Shown: one piece after another, positions 37,827 to 46,412 of the stretch
Layout: every line of letters starts with the position of its first letter
How positions within the stretch are numbered: position 1 is the stretch's first letter
Origin: Deinococcus arcticus
GTDB lineage: Bacteria > Deinococcota > Deinococci > Deinococcales > Deinococcaceae
Length of the DNA stretch: 64,000 nucleotides
Direction of reading: 5' to 3'
Assembly (NCBI RefSeq): GCF_003028415.1
Contig: NZ_PYSV01000006.1
Coordinates: 62,001-126,000, forward strand
Program-made: the position numbers and the translations under genes
The notes under the pieces: model-generated
What the model saw: only the letters and a program-made list of their open reading frames with translations
Database searches by the model: none
What the model was told of the DNA's origin: nothing

Positions 37827-38519
37827 TTAAGCCTTGTGGTCCCCGGGCGCGGCGCTGTCATCCCCGAAGCTCCAGATGTCCAGCTCGTCCAGGGCGCTGC
37901 CCAGGCCCTGCAACTGCTGCAGGTCCTCGGCCTTCACCGGCTGGGTGCGCACGTCGTCCACCTGCCCAATGGCGCGGGCCATCACGTCTTCGGGCACGGC
38001 GGCCATCAGGCGCCTGAGTTCCTCGGGGGTCACGTCCAGCAGGGCGTCTGACAGGATTTCATCGGGCACGTCAGCCTGCACGGCAGCGCGGGCGGTGGCC
38101 ACCGCCTCGGCGCTGACCTCGGGGCGCACGGCGTCCGGGTCATCCAGGGCGGCGGTGCCGGGCGGGGCCAGAAAGGCGGGTGCCGCCGCCAGAGGCGCGG
38201 CCACGGCCGGGCGGACCGGCGCAGCGGGCGGCGCAACCGGCACAGGCCTCACGGGCGAAGGCGCAGCAGGAAGGGGCGCAGACCCAGTCTGAACTGGGGC
38301 GGGCGGCACCGGGACTGCCTGCACCGGCGCAGCGGGCCTCTCGGTCTGGGGGCCCAGGGCATGGGAGGTGGGGGCCGAGGTGGGCACCACCCGCACGCCC
38401 GAGGGCCGGCCCTCGGGGGTTGCCGGGGGGGCGGCGGGGGGGCGGGGGCGGCGCCGGGCCACGGCCCAGACCAGGGCGAGGGCAGCCAGCACGGCCAGGG
38501 CGACAAGAACTCCCATCAT
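37827..38519 (-). CDS. Single-pass membrane protein with Pro/Ala linker, unknown function
   Basis: 230 residues. Residues 2-20 form one transmembrane helix (MGVLVALAVLAALALVWAVARRR) with the positive end inside. Residues 25-125 are a low-complexity linker of Pro, Ala and Val. Residues 130-225 are an acidic helical domain (VRPEVSAEAVATARAAVQADVPDEILSDALLDVTPEELRRLMAAVPEDVMARAIGQ). By the positive-inside rule the linker and helical domain are cytoplasmic. No known domain. Start at the first of two ATG codons, 7 bases after TACGCT. Confidence 0.7.
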   Translation of the reverse strand: MMGVLVALAVLAALALVWAVARRRPRPPAAPPATPEGRPSGVRVVPTSAPTSHALGPQTERPAAPVQAVPVPPAPVQTGSAPLPAAPSPVRPVPVAPPAAPVRPAVAAPLAAAPAFLAPPGTAALDDPDAVRPEVSAEAVATARAAVQADVPDEILSDALLDVTPEELRRLMAAVPEDVMARAIGQVDDVRTQPVKAEDLQQLQGLGSALDELDIWSFGDDSAAPGDHKA

Positions 38520-38526
38520 GGGGCCC

Positions 38527-38532
38527 AGCGTA
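38527..38532 (-). promoter_or_regulatory. Leaderless-type -10 (TACGCT)
   Basis: 7 bases before the minus-strand ATG at 38519. The rest of the 290-base gap to 38810 shows no further feature. Confidence 0.6.
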
Positions 38533-38797
38533 GACCGGGCCCTATGACACTTTTCTGAACCGCCTTTCAGAACGTGTGGCTGCCCGCCAGCGCGTCCTGT
38601 GCCCAGGGCAGACGGCCCGGTGAGCCACGCTGTTCCCACTGACCCCAGCGCCTCAACCCCACGGCGGGTCACCGCGATTCCAGGCGGCCAAAGCGAGCAG
38701 GAGAACGACAGCACTTCACGCGGGGCGTCACCCGGTAACGTTCCAGCCGCTGGGCGTGATTGGTGGACTCTGTGGAGAACTCCCGCAGCGCGGCCCA

Positions 38798-38803
38798 TAG
38801 AGT
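38798..38803 (+). promoter_or_regulatory. Leaderless-type -10 (TAGAGT)
   Basis: Ends 6 bases before the ATG at 38810. Confidence 0.6.
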
Positions 38804-38809
38804 GTGGGC

Positions 38810-40000
38810 ATGAGCACCATTGTTGTCTTTACGCTCTCGGCGCTGGGCCACGTGCATCCCACGTTACCTATCGTCACCGAACTTGTTCAGCGTGGCCATC
38901 AGGTGGTGTATTACTGCGGCGAGGAGGTGCGGCAGAAGATTGAAGCTACTGGCGCCACCTTCCGGCCCATCGCCTGGGATTTCCGGTCCGTGGAGCGGGC
39001 GCAGCAGCCCCGCCTGAGCGCCTATGCCCTGGCCCAGGCCCACTGCGCCGCCGCCCTGGTGCCCGGACTGCTGCGCGAGGTAGAAGCCCTGGCGCCCGCC
39101 TGCGTGCTGGTGGATTTCATGTGCCTCTGGGGGCGCATGGTGGCCCGCACGCTGAAGGTGCCCCTGGTGAATATCAGCAGCGGGTTTGCCCTGGGGCCGG
39201 GGGTCCTGCCGCCCCGCCCGGTGCTGATGGCCCTGGACGTGGGCCCAGCGCCGCTGACCGGCGGCCGGGAGGTCCTGGAACTGCGCCGCCTCACGTCAGC
39301 GTTGGCCCGTACATACGCCGCGCCACCCCTGCACACCCAGTTTGATCTGCTGTCCATGGACGGTGACGACGTTCTGGTCTGCACCGCGCAGGCGTTTCAA
39401 CCTCGCGCGGAGCGTTTTCCCGAACGCTTTCACTTTATTGGGCCGTCTGTGGCGCCCCGCAAGGAGCAACAGGCGCCGCTGGTGGCCCTGGACGACCGAC
39501 CGCTGGTCTACGTGTCGCTGGGCACCGTGTTCAACCGCCAGCCCGACTTCTTTCGCCAGTGTGCAGCGGCCTTTGCAGACGGAACCTATCAGGTCATCCT
39601 GTCGGTGGGCGAGAGCACCGACCCGGCGGCGCTGGGCCCGCTGCCCGCGCACATTCAGGCCCGGGCCTACGTGCCGCAGCTGGAGGTGCTGGCACGCGCA
39701 AGCGTTTTTGTCAGCCACGCGGGCATGAACAGTGTGTCTGAAGCCATCTCCCAGGAGGTGCCGCTGGTGGCGGTGCCGCAGGCGGCCGACCAGTTCACCA
39801 TTGCCCAGCGGGTGGCGCAGCTGGGCATAGGCCGCAACCTGCTGCCATTTCAGCGCAGCGCGCGGCAGCTGCGGGCCGCTGTGGACGCCCTCGCCGGGGA
39901 CGCGGCGGTGCGGGGCCGCTGCCGTGACCTGCGCGGGGCCTTTGAGCGGACTGGGGGCCCAGTCCGCGCGGCGCAGATCATTGAGGCCCGCATAGCCTGA
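38810..40000 (+). CDS. MGT/GT1-family glycosyltransferase
   Basis: 396 residues, GT-B fold. N-terminal acceptor domain begins TIVVFTLSALGHVHPTLPIVTELVQRGHQVVYYC. The C-terminal donor domain has RPLVYVSLGTVFNRQPDFF, ARAYVPQLEVLARASVFVSHAGMNSVSEAISQEVPLVAVPQAADQF, the sugar-nucleotide-binding motif of macrolide-type and UDP-glycosyltransferases. It transfers a sugar to a small lipophilic acceptor; in Deinococcus carotenoid glycosylation is one possibility, but no carotenoid gene is nearby. No signal peptide. An in-frame GTG at 38804 directly after the -10 is less likely than the ATG. Confidence 0.92.
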   Translation: MSTIVVFTLSALGHVHPTLPIVTELVQRGHQVVYYCGEEVRQKIEATGATFRPIAWDFRSVERAQQPRLSAYALAQAHCAAALVPGLLREVEALAPACVLVDFMCLWGRMVARTLKVPLVNISSGFALGPGVLPPRPVLMALDVGPAPLTGGREVLELRRLTSALARTYAAPPLHTQFDLLSMDGDDVLVCTAQAFQPRAERFPERFHFIGPSVAPRKEQQAPLVALDDRPLVYVSLGTVFNRQPDFFRQCAAAFADGTYQVILSVGESTDPAALGPLPAHIQARAYVPQLEVLARASVFVSHAGMNSVSEAISQEVPLVAVPQAADQFTIAQRVAQLGIGRNLLPFQRSARQLRAAVDALAGDAAVRGRCRDLRGAFERTGGPVRAAQIIEARIA

Positions 40001-40045
40001 AGGGGGCAGGGCGAGGCGCACGGCTGGCGGCCAGAGGCCCCGCCC

Positions 40046-40288
40046 TTACCTGTCTTCCCTGGTCCAGCGCCCCGGGTCGCGCCCAGCCAACAGGTCCAGC
40101 TCCCAGGCCAGGGCGTCGTACAGATCGCCGGGCGGGCCGGGCCACAGGGCCGCGCCGTCAAAGGCGTCCTCTACCGTCCCGAACCGTTCCTCTCGCCCAC
40201 CGAAAGAAAGGCGCACCTGCCCGCCTGTCAGCACGTCCAGCCGCAGTTCACTGCCCACTGCGGGGATTCGCACCAATGATCGCCACAC
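40046..40288 (-). CDS. Small hypothetical protein (GTG start)
   Basis: 80 residues, for example GSELRLDVLTGGQVRLSFGGREERFGTVEDAFDGAALWPGPPGDLYDALAWELDLLAG. The two-strand then helix pattern and composition look like a real small protein. Start is GTG; TACGCT lies about 10 bases upstream. It sits between the convergent glycosyltransferase and the co-directional rhodanese gene. No domain recognised. Confidence 0.5.
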   Translation of the reverse strand: MWRSLVRIPAVGSELRLDVLTGGQVRLSFGGREERFGTVEDAFDGAALWPGPPGDLYDALAWELDLLAGRDPGRWTREDR

Positions 40289-40357
40289 CAGAGGAGCCAG
40301 CGTACACGGCAGAAGCGGCCAGCCCGGACAGGACTGACCGCCTTCAAACAGCGACCC

Positions 40358-41218
40358 CTACGCTTCGCTGTAGGTCTTCTCGATGGGCATGCCCACGGCG
40401 TTGCCCCATTCGGTCCAGCTGCCGTCGTAGTTGCGCACCCTGGGGTAGCCCAGCAGCTCGCGCAGCACAAACCAGCTGTGGCTGCTGCGCTCGGCAATGC
40501 GGCAGTAGGCGATGACGTCCTTGTCGGGGGTCACGCCTTCACCCGCGTACAGGGCCTTCAGTTCCTCGGCGCTCTTGAAGGTGCCGTCCTCGTTGGTGGC
40601 GCGGGCCCAGGGAATGGAGCGGGCACCGGGAATGTGGCCGCCGCGCAGCACGCCCTCCTGGGGGTAGGCGGGCATGTGGGTCACCTTGCCGCTGAACTCG
40701 TCGGGGCTGCGCACGTCCACCAGGGCGCCGCTGCCGCTCCTGACGCTCTCCAGGTGGGCCTTGACCTCGTCGCGGAAGGCGCGCAGCGACTCGTCGCGGG
40801 TGAGCTGCGGGTACTGGGTGGCCTGCACCTGCGGCGCGTCGGTGGTGGTTTCGCGGCCCTCGGCAATCCACTTCTGGCGCCCGCCATTCATCAGCTTCAG
40901 GTTCTTCACGCCGCTGTAGGACAGGAACCAGTAGGCGTAGGCGGCCCACCAGTTGCTCTTGTCGCCGTACAGGATGATCTGATCGTCGGGCCCGATGCCC
41001 AGGCGCGAGAGCAGCGCGCTGACCTCCTCAGGGGTAATAAAGTCGCGCTCCACGGGGTGCCACAGGTCCGTCTGCCAGTCCAGCTTCACGGCGCCGGGGA
41101 TGTGGCCGGTGTCGTACAGCAGAATGTCCTCGTCGACTTCAATGAGGCGGATGCCGGGGGTGTTCAGGTTCTGGGCGACCCAGTCGGTGCTGACCAGTAC
41201 GTCTTTTGCGTAGTCCAT
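40358..41218 (-). CDS. Thiosulfate sulfurtransferase (tandem rhodanese)
   Basis: 286 residues with two rhodanese domains. The N-terminal domain (about 5-125) is catalytically silent: its loop reads [14 protein letters not shown] with no cysteine. The C-terminal domain (about 150-280) has the active loop with Cys239 in [15 protein letters not shown]. It moves sulfane sulfur from thiosulfate to cyanide or to a physiological acceptor. GGAGG is 9 bases before the ATG. The gene is back to back with sufE (starts 142 bases apart), which suggests a link between sulfur transfer and Fe-S cluster assembly. Confidence 0.94.
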   Translation of the reverse strand: MDYAKDVLVSTDWVAQNLNTPGIRLIEVDEDILLYDTGHIPGAVKLDWQTDLWHPVERDFITPEEVSALLSRLGIGPDDQIILYGDKSNWWAAYAYWFLSYSGVKNLKLMNGGRQKWIAEGRETTTDAPQVQATQYPQLTRDESLRAFRDEVKAHLESVRSGSGALVDVRSPDEFSGKVTHMPAYPQEGVLRGGHIPGARSIPWARATNEDGTFKSAEELKALYAGEGVTPDKDVIAYCRIAERSSHSWFVLRELLGYPRVRNYDGSWTEWGNAVGMPIEKTYSEA

Positions 41219-41347
41219 GTGTGTGCCTCCTGTGGGTGACGCTCGGGGAAATGCCCGCTGTGCCCCCGGATTGTAACCCTGAGCGGCAGTTATTGACAAA
41301 AGTGGTCAACTGGACAGCCCACCCCATTCCCCCGCCAGGGCGGGCGC

Positions 41348-41353
41348 TACAGT
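41348..41353 (+). promoter_or_regulatory. Leaderless-type -10 (TACAGT) of sufE
   Basis: Ends 7 bases before the ATG at 41361. The intergenic region also holds the rhodanese leader on the other strand. Confidence 0.65.
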
Positions 41354-41360
41354 GGCGGAC

Positions 41361-41804
41361 ATGAGCGAAAGCGCGCCCCTGCCCGAGAAGCTGCAGAGCA
41401 TTGTGAGTCTGTTTCGCAGCGCCCCCAAACCGCTGCGCCTGCAGGCGCTGCTGGAATACAGCAAGAAGCTGCCCGGCCTGCCGGAGAAATACCTGGAACA
41501 CCCCGAATTCCTGAAGCCGGTGCCCGAATGCACCAGCCCCTTTTTCCTGGTGACCGAGCAGGACGAGGCCGGCGGCATGCACCTGTACTTCAAGGTGCCG
41601 GAAGAAGCCCCCACCGTGCGCGGCTACGCGGGCATTCTGCATGAGGCCCTGGACGGCGCGCGGCCCGAGGAGATCCTGACGATCCCGGACCAGTTCTACA
41701 TGGATATGGGCCTGACCGAGCTGATCACGCCCATGCGGCTGCGGGGAATGGGAGCAATCCTGATGCGGCTGAAAAATGAGGTGCGGGAGCACGCCCAGAG
41801 CTAG
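41361..41804 (+). CDS. sufE: SufE-family sulfur acceptor for Fe-S cluster assembly
   Basis: 147 residues, normal for SufE. Visible motifs: LRLQALLEYSKKLPGLPEKY, the acceptor Cys57 in PVPECTSPFFL, and YAGILHEALDGARPEEILTIPDQFYMDMGLTELITPMRLRGMGAILMRLK. SufE takes persulfide sulfur from the cysteine desulfurase SufS and stimulates it. Cytoplasmic. The rest of the suf operon is not in the window; sufE is often unlinked. A bidirectional hairpin terminator follows. Confidence 0.94.
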   Translation: MSESAPLPEKLQSIVSLFRSAPKPLRLQALLEYSKKLPGLPEKYLEHPEFLKPVPECTSPFFLVTEQDEAGGMHLYFKVPEEAPTVRGYAGILHEALDGARPEEILTIPDQFYMDMGLTELITPMRLRGMGAILMRLKNEVREHAQS

Positions 41805-41821
41805 AGATCCCGTTGCACACA

Positions 41822-41863
41822 GCAGAGGCCACCGCCAGACTGGGGTGGCCTCTGCGGCCTTTT
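41822..41863. terminator. Bidirectional terminator between sufE and the RdgB-type gene
   Basis: GCAGAGGCCACC (41822-41833) / GGTGGCCTCTGC (41844-41855), 12 perfect pairs, 10-base loop; TTTT at 41860-41863 on the plus strand. Confidence 0.88.
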
Positions 41864-41876
41864 AGACCGCCGGGCT

Positions 41877-42497
41877 TTATTCCTCGCCGCTGGGGGGCAC
41901 CGGGCGGGCCGGGGGGCCACCGCGGTAGGCCTGGGCCAGGGCGGCCAGGGCCTGCCCCCGGTGACTGACCGCGCGCTTTTCGGCCACTGTCATCTCGGCC
42001 AGGGTGCGTGTATGGCCGTCGGGGACAAACAGGGGGTCATAGCCGAAGCCGTTCTCGCCGCGCGGGCCTTCCAGCAGCGTGCCCTGCAGCTCGCCCCGGT
42101 AGGTTTCCACATGCCCGTCCGGGTGGGCCAGAATCACCACCGACACGAACCTGGCGCGGCGGTTGGTCTGCCCGCGCAGCTTGTCCAGCAGATACACATT
42201 GCGCTCCACATCGCTGTTCCAGTTGCCATAGCGCGCCGAATACACGCCGGGCTCGCCGCCCAGGGCCTCCACTTCCAGGCCACTGTCGTCGGCCAGGGCG
42301 GGCATGGCGGTCATGTGGGCCACGAAACAGGCTTTCAGGGCCGCGTTGTCCTCGTAGGTGCGCCCGGTTTCCTCGGGCAGCGGCAGGCCACTGCTGGTGG
42401 TCAGGGTCCAGTTCAGGCCGGACAGCGCTTCCTGAATTTCGCGCACCTTGCCGGCATTGCCGGTGGCCAGCATGACCTTCATTCCTGCGTCGTTCAT
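41877..42497 (-). CDS. rdgB: RdgB/HAM1-type dITP/XTP pyrophosphatase
   Basis: 206 residues. Opens MKVMLATGNAGKVREIQEAL, the diagnostic T-x-x-N-x-x-K, and has EDNAALKACFVAHMTAMPALADDSGLEVEALGGEPGVYSARYG, GFGYDPLF and SHRGQAL. The enzyme cleaves non-canonical purine triphosphates such as dITP and XTP to monophosphates and keeps them out of DNA, which suits a DNA-repair-oriented organism. On the minus strand TAGACT is 7 bases before a GTG at 42500 and 10 before the ATG at 42497; both are in frame, so the protein may carry one extra residue. The internal ATG at 42482 is the conventional N-terminus. Confidence 0.95.
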   Translation of the reverse strand: MNDAGMKVMLATGNAGKVREIQEALSGLNWTLTTSSGLPLPEETGRTYEDNAALKACFVAHMTAMPALADDSGLEVEALGGEPGVYSARYGNWNSDVERNVYLLDKLRGQTNRRARFVSVVILAHPDGHVETYRGELQGTLLEGPRGENGFGYDPLFVPDGHTRTLAEMTVAEKRAVSHRGQALAALAQAYRGGPPARPVPPSGEE

Positions 42498-42507
42498 CAC
42501 GCCCCCG

Positions 42508-42513
42508 AGTCTA
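42508..42513 (-). promoter_or_regulatory. Leaderless-type -10 (TAGACT)
   Basis: 7 bases before the in-frame GTG at 42500. Confidence 0.6.
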
Positions 42514-42606
42514 GGCGATGCCTGGAACGCGGTGTGAAGAACTCCACGTGCGCGGCCGGGGGGTCCTGGTGGGGGCACCGCTGTCCGGCTGGCGTTCAGG
42601 AGGCGG

Positions 42607-43983
42607 TCAGTGGGCCGCCGCCAGTTCACGCACCAGGTCGTCCTGCAGGGCGCGCAGGGTCAGGATGGGCGTACTGTCGGGGCCGTTCATCAGGATGGCA
42701 AAGGCCAGCGGATGCCCGCTGCGGCCCGTGACATACCCGGCCAGGGCACTCACGCCGGGCAGGGTGCCGGTCTTGGCGCGCACGTCCAGCTCCGCGCCCA
42801 CCAGCCGCCGCGCCAGCGTGCCGCCGCGTCCGTCGTGCTCAGGCACGTTTTCGCCGGTGCCAGCCTGGGGCAGCGCCTCAATAAAGGCGTTGCCGCGCGT
42901 GCGGTACAGGGAAGCGGGCAGGCCCGCGCGCCCCGGCAGGGGATGGGGCAGATCGTACTGGGCGCGCAGCACCGCCACCAGGGCCCGCGCCGAGAGGCGG
43001 TTGTCGCGGCTCAGGCCGCTGCCGTCGGCCAGGCGCAGCCCCCGCAGGTCCACGCCCAGGCGGCGCAGCCACGCCCGCTCGCGGGCCAGGGCGCCCCCCA
43101 GGGCGCCGTTGCCCCCGGGGCGGTGGGCCAGGGTGGACAGCAGTTCCTCGGCGCGCAGGTTGTCGCTGGGGCGCAGCATGGCGGCCAGCACCCGGGCGGG
43201 CGAGGCGCTGCGCACACTGGCCACGCCCTGCTCGGGGCGGCGAGTGACGGGAATGAACGGATCGGGCGGCAGCGGGCGGCCCTGTTCGTCGGTGCGGGCG
43301 GGGGGCACGTAGGGCCGGTAGGGCGCCGCGCGGCCAATCTCTGCTGAGGCCACCGTGATCCCCGCGCGGCGCAGTTCCTCTACCAGGGCGGCGCCCAGCC
43401 GGGCCCGCGCCTCGCTGACACTGGCTGGGGGTCGGCGGCGCCACTCCCAGAGGCGCAGCGCGGTCATGGGCACCCCCAGCGGCAACCCGGCCCAGCTCTG
43501 GGGGTCCAGGGGGCGCTCGTCCAGCTGCACCCGGCCCACCCGCCGCACCCCATGCACCCGCGCCTGCCGGGCCAGCGCCCGCAGGCTGTAGCGGCCACTC
43601 ACTGCCAGCGTGGGGTCCCCACTGCCGCGCAGGGTCAGGTGCGACACCTGCGCCCGGCCCACCTGCCCTGCCGGCACCGTCAGCTCGGTGGTCCAGGCGC
43701 CCAGAGCCCCGCCCCGGTCGTCCAGTACGCTGCCCGCCGTGATCAGCTTGACCGTGCTCGCGGGAATGAACGGGGTATCGGGGGCCTGGGCTTCCAGGAC
43801 CGCCCGCGTGCGCAGGTCCACCACCAGCACCCCCGCCCGCACGCCCGGCGGCAGCCCCAGGAGCACCCCGCGCACGGGCGCACTCAGCCCCGGTTCGCGC
43901 GTCAGCCGCACGGCGTCGCCCGCTTCCGGCGCCTGGGCCCCCGCGCTCAGCAGACACAGAACCAGCAGGGCGAGGCGGCGCAT
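42607..43983 (-). CDS. dacB: D-alanyl-D-alanine carboxypeptidase, PBP4/DacB family
   Basis: 458 residues with a signal peptide ([18 protein letters not shown]). Penicillin-binding-protein motifs are S-x-x-K as Ser76-Thr-Val-Lys79 (PASTVKL), S-x-N as [11 protein letters not shown] and K-T-G as [22 protein letters not shown] is also typical of class C low-mass PBPs. It trims the terminal D-Ala from peptidoglycan stem peptides or cuts cross-links in the envelope. Family members carry an insert between the first two motifs, as seen here. TATCCT lies 7 bases before the ATG. Confidence 0.94.
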   Translation of the reverse strand: MRRLALLVLCLLSAGAQAPEAGDAVRLTREPGLSAPVRGVLLGLPPGVRAGVLVVDLRTRAVLEAQAPDTPFIPASTVKLITAGSVLDDRGGALGAWTTELTVPAGQVGRAQVSHLTLRGSGDPTLAVSGRYSLRALARQARVHGVRRVGRVQLDERPLDPQSWAGLPLGVPMTALRLWEWRRRPPASVSEARARLGAALVEELRRAGITVASAEIGRAAPYRPYVPPARTDEQGRPLPPDPFIPVTRRPEQGVASVRSASPARVLAAMLRPSDNLRAEELLSTLAHRPGGNGALGGALARERAWLRRLGVDLRGLRLADGSGLSRDNRLSARALVAVLRAQYDLPHPLPGRAGLPASLYRTRGNAFIEALPQAGTGENVPEHDGRGGTLARRLVGAELDVRAKTGTLPGVSALAGYVTGRSGHPLAFAILMNGPDSTPILTLRALQDDLVRELAAAH

Positions 43984-43990
43984 GGGGGAC

Positions 43991-43996
43991 AGGATA
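43991..43996 (-). promoter_or_regulatory. Leaderless-type -10 (TATCCT)
   Basis: 7 bases before the minus-strand ATG at 43983. Confidence 0.6.
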
Positions 43997-44101
43997 GTGG
44001 AGCGGGAGGCAGGAGGCGGTCAGGAGAGAGAGCGGGCCGCTGACCCTGTCAAGCCCGGCCTTTCCCGCGCACTGCCCCCTGCCGACCGCCTCCTCCCTCC
44101 T

Positions 44102-45115
44102 CTACATCACCGTGTCACTTTCCCGCAGCAGCAGGGGCGCGGCAAAGGCCGCCGGGCGCCAGTGGGACTGGGCGTGAATGGCCTGGGGGGGGCACGAATG
44201 CAGGCAGGCCATGCAGCCGGTGCAGGCGCCCAGGTTCAGCAGCAGCTGCACGCCTCCGTCGGGCTGCAGGTCGCGGGTGATGGCGCCTGTGGGGCACACG
44301 TTGGCGCACACGGGGCAGTCAATGCAGGTGTCGTCTACCAGCGGGGCCGGCCAAGTAATAGCGGCGTCTGGTGGGGGAGCAGGCTTGAGGCTGCGCGCGC
44401 GCCACACCCACTCCTGCGGCGTGCGGTCCTCGGGGACGCTCCAGTCCACGAAGGGCAGCGGCTGCTCGGGAAGGCTCTGGGCCACATGCTGCTTGCCGGC
44501 ACGGAACAGGGCCCCAAAGGCTCCCCGGCGCGAAACGGTCAGGGCCCGGGCCGTGTCTTCAGGGGCCGCGCGGCGAATGGTCACCCGGGCGGGCTGCCCG
44601 GTGGGCGCACGCAGGCGCTGGGCTTCTTCCAGCACGCGTTCCAGGCGGGCCGGCACATCGGGGGCGCCCACCGGGCACGCCGCGCAGTCGCCGTGCAGCA
44701 GGGTCAGCGGCGCGCCCCAGGCCCCAGCCACCGAAAGCAGCGCCGGGGTCACGCGCCCCAGGCAGGGCAGCGAGGGCCCGCCCGCTCCACTCTGGGCGCA
44801 GGTGAGGCTGGCGTCCGGTCCAGAGCGGCTCTCCGGGGCCTGCTGGTCTTTGACGCTGTGCAGGGCGGGTTCCAGGTTGTACTCCAGGGCGCCGCTGGGA
44901 CACACCTGTACGCACAGGCCGCAGCCGGTGCACCTGGCCGGGTCAATCTGCACGCTCTGGCCCAGCGGCCCCAGGGTGATGGCGCCGTGCGGGCAGGTGG
45001 CGTGACAGGCGTCGCAGCCCCCCACCGCCTGCCGGTCCAGCAGGCAGCGCGGCGCGGTGAACCGGGGCAGGGGGTTGGTGGCCTCGTCAAGGCGGGCCAG
45101 GACTCCGTCAAGCAT
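44102..45115 (-). CDS. Polyferredoxin-like protein with four 4Fe-4S motifs
   Basis: 337 residues. Four CxxCxxC(x)nCP motifs: CDACHATCP, CTGCGLCVQVCP (N-terminal pair) and CIDCPVCANVCP, CTGCMACLHSCP (C-terminal pair); a middle segment has GDCAACPVGAP. The middle domain (about 110-230) has no clear family. It resembles electron-transfer ferredoxin domains of membrane redox complexes, but no partner enzyme is encoded beside it. No signal peptide, so cytoplasmic. TAGACT is 7 bases before the ATG. Partner and substrate unknown. Confidence 0.88.
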   Translation of the reverse strand: MLDGVLARLDEATNPLPRFTAPRCLLDRQAVGGCDACHATCPHGAITLGPLGQSVQIDPARCTGCGLCVQVCPSGALEYNLEPALHSVKDQQAPESRSGPDASLTCAQSGAGGPSLPCLGRVTPALLSVAGAWGAPLTLLHGDCAACPVGAPDVPARLERVLEEAQRLRAPTGQPARVTIRRAAPEDTARALTVSRRGAFGALFRAGKQHVAQSLPEQPLPFVDWSVPEDRTPQEWVWRARSLKPAPPPDAAITWPAPLVDDTCIDCPVCANVCPTGAITRDLQPDGGVQLLLNLGACTGCMACLHSCPPQAIHAQSHWRPAAFAAPLLLRESDTVM

Positions 45116-45122
45116 GCGGCCC

Positions 45123-45128
45123 AGTCTA
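45123..45128 (-). promoter_or_regulatory. Leaderless-type -10 (TAGACT)
   Basis: 7 bases before the minus-strand ATG at 45115. Confidence 0.65.
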
Positions 45129-45176
45129 TGCGAGCCCCCGGAGGACCAACCGTGGCCGCGTGCGGGGCGGCCTGCC

Positions 45177-45566
45177 TTAACGCCGGGTGGGCACCCGCAG
45201 GGTGATGTACAGCACGCCCAGGCCCCCCAGCAGCACCCAGACCACCTGCCCGGCCAGCACCGGAATCCGCTCCACGCTGAAGGCCACCGCCAGCGCAATA
45301 CAGGCGCAGGCGATCCATTTGGCCCGCAGCGGCATGCCCCGGCCCGCGCGGTAGTCCTGCACCAGGGGCCCCACCAACGGGCGCGAGAGCAGCCACGCCT
45401 CCCAGCGCGGGTCCCCGCGCGAGAAACACGCGGCGGCCAGCACAAACCACACGGTGCCCGGTAGCCCCGGCAGCAGCAGCCCCAGCACGCCCAGGCCCGT
45501 TAGAACAAAGCCCAGCGCCACCCACAGGGGCCGGCGGCGAGGCGGCGCAGGGGGCAGGGCGGCCAT
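45177..45566 (-). CDS. YbaN (DUF454) family membrane protein
   Basis: 129 residues. Three hydrophobic segments (PLWVALGFVLTGLGVLGLLLPGLPGTVWFVLAAACFSRGDPRWEAWLL, then WIACACIALAVAF and VVWVLLGGLGVLYITL). The LPGLPGTVWFVLAAACFSRGDPRWEAWLL stretch is the DUF454 signature. Inner-membrane location; function unknown. TAGGCT lies 9 bases before the ATG. Confidence 0.9.
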   Translation of the reverse strand: MAALPPAPPRRRPLWVALGFVLTGLGVLGLLLPGLPGTVWFVLAAACFSRGDPRWEAWLLSRPLVGPLVQDYRAGRGMPLRAKWIACACIALAVAFSVERIPVLAGQVVWVLLGGLGVLYITLRVPTRR

Positions 45567-45575
45567 ATGGGCCCC

Positions 45576-45581
45576 AGCCTA
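45576..45581 (-). promoter_or_regulatory. Leaderless-type -10 (TAGGCT)
   Basis: 9 bases before the minus-strand ATG at 45566, at the long end of the range seen here. Confidence 0.45.
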
Positions 45582-45599
45582 GCCCAGCGGGCGCCCGCT

Positions 45600-46118
45600 T
45601 CAGGCAGGCAGCACCACAATGCCGTCTTCATCGGCGTGCAGGTGATCACCGGGGCGGATGGTCACGCCGGCGAAGGTCACGGGCACGCCATGCTCGCCCT
45701 GCACCGCCTTGCCACTGCGCCGGGGGTGGGCGGCCAGGGCGCGCACGCCCAGCGGCAGGCAGCGCAGTTCGGCGGTGTCGCGCACGCAGCCATGCACGAT
45801 CACCCCGGCCCAGCCGTTCTTCACGGCCAGGGCGCCCAGCAACCCACCCAGCAGCGCGCAGTTCAGGCTGCCGCCACCGTCCACCACCAGCACGCGGCCC
45901 TCGCCGGGCGTATCCAGGGCCGCGCGCACCAGCGGGTTGTGCTCGTGGACCCGCAGCGTCACCGCCACGCCGGTAAAGCGGGCGCGGCCCCCGAAGTCCG
46001 CCAGCAGCGGCAGCAGCACCTGCGCCTGCGGGTACAGGTCGCTCAGGTCGGTGGTGGGCAAATCCTGCGTGGGCAGGTCCTGGGTGGGCAGCTCTGGGCC
46101 GGGGTGCAGGTCGGTCAT
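45600..46118 (-). CDS. RraA-like protein (RNase E regulator / HMG aldolase family)
   Basis: 172 residues. The core ALDTPGEGRVLVVDGGGSLNCALLGGLLGALAVKNGWAGVIVHGCVRDTAELRCLPLGVRALAAHPRRS holds the glycine loop and the R-D pair of the RraA/HMG-aldolase family, and DEDGIVVLP ends it. Members either inhibit RNase E or are divalent-metal aldolases for 4-hydroxy-4-methyl-2-oxoglutarate; sequence alone does not separate these. The N-terminus has a short repeat, LPTQD-LPTQD-LPTTD, from an in-frame 15-base duplication. The stop is 34 bases from the YbaN start, so they may be cotranscribed. Confidence 0.9.
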   Translation of the reverse strand: MTDLHPGPELPTQDLPTQDLPTTDLSDLYPQAQVLLPLLADFGGRARFTGVAVTLRVHEHNPLVRAALDTPGEGRVLVVDGGGSLNCALLGGLLGALAVKNGWAGVIVHGCVRDTAELRCLPLGVRALAAHPRRSGKAVQGEHGVPVTFAGVTIRPGDHLHADEDGIVVLPA

Positions 46119-46214
46119 GCGCCAGTGAAGCAGGCCGGGGCCACCGGGCGGCGTACTCCGCCGGGAACAACAGGGTTGAGCCCGTGCGGCGCTCCCCGAC
46201 ATGACGGCGGTGGC

Positions 46215-46261
46215 TTGACACAGCCCGTTTCCGGAGTACGATGGTTTTGTAACCGCTTACA
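46215..46261 (+). promoter_or_regulatory. Promoter and first LacI-type operator of the sugar operon
   Basis: TTGACA (46215-46220), 16 bases, TACGAT (46237-46242), then TGTAACCGCTTACA (46248-46261), a CG-centred palindrome of the LacI family placed across the expected RNA start. A repressor bound there would block initiation. The leader to the regulator start is about 160 bases. Confidence 0.85.
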
Positions 46262-46337
46262 TTCTGTCTGGGCCGCTGGGTCCATCTTTCCATTGGCCTG
46301 CCCACACGGCTGTCCCCCGTCTGCTTTCGCGCTCCTG

Positions 46338-46353
46338 TTGTAACCGGTTACAA
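46338..46353 (+). promoter_or_regulatory. Second LacI-type operator
   Basis: TTGTAACCGGTTACAA, a perfect 16-base palindrome, 90 bases downstream of the first operator (centre to centre about 91). The spacing would allow a repressor loop. Confidence 0.85.
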
Positions 46354-46412
46354 TCTGCCCTCCTTCCTGACCTCTCGTCCGGTCGCGGCCGGTGCCCGCC
46401 AGAATCGGAGCC

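Noticed and set aside
46073..46105. Short tandem repeat in the RraA-like gene as a regulatory site
   Set aside because: It is an in-frame repeat coding for LPTQD-LPTQD-LPTTD and needs no other explanation.
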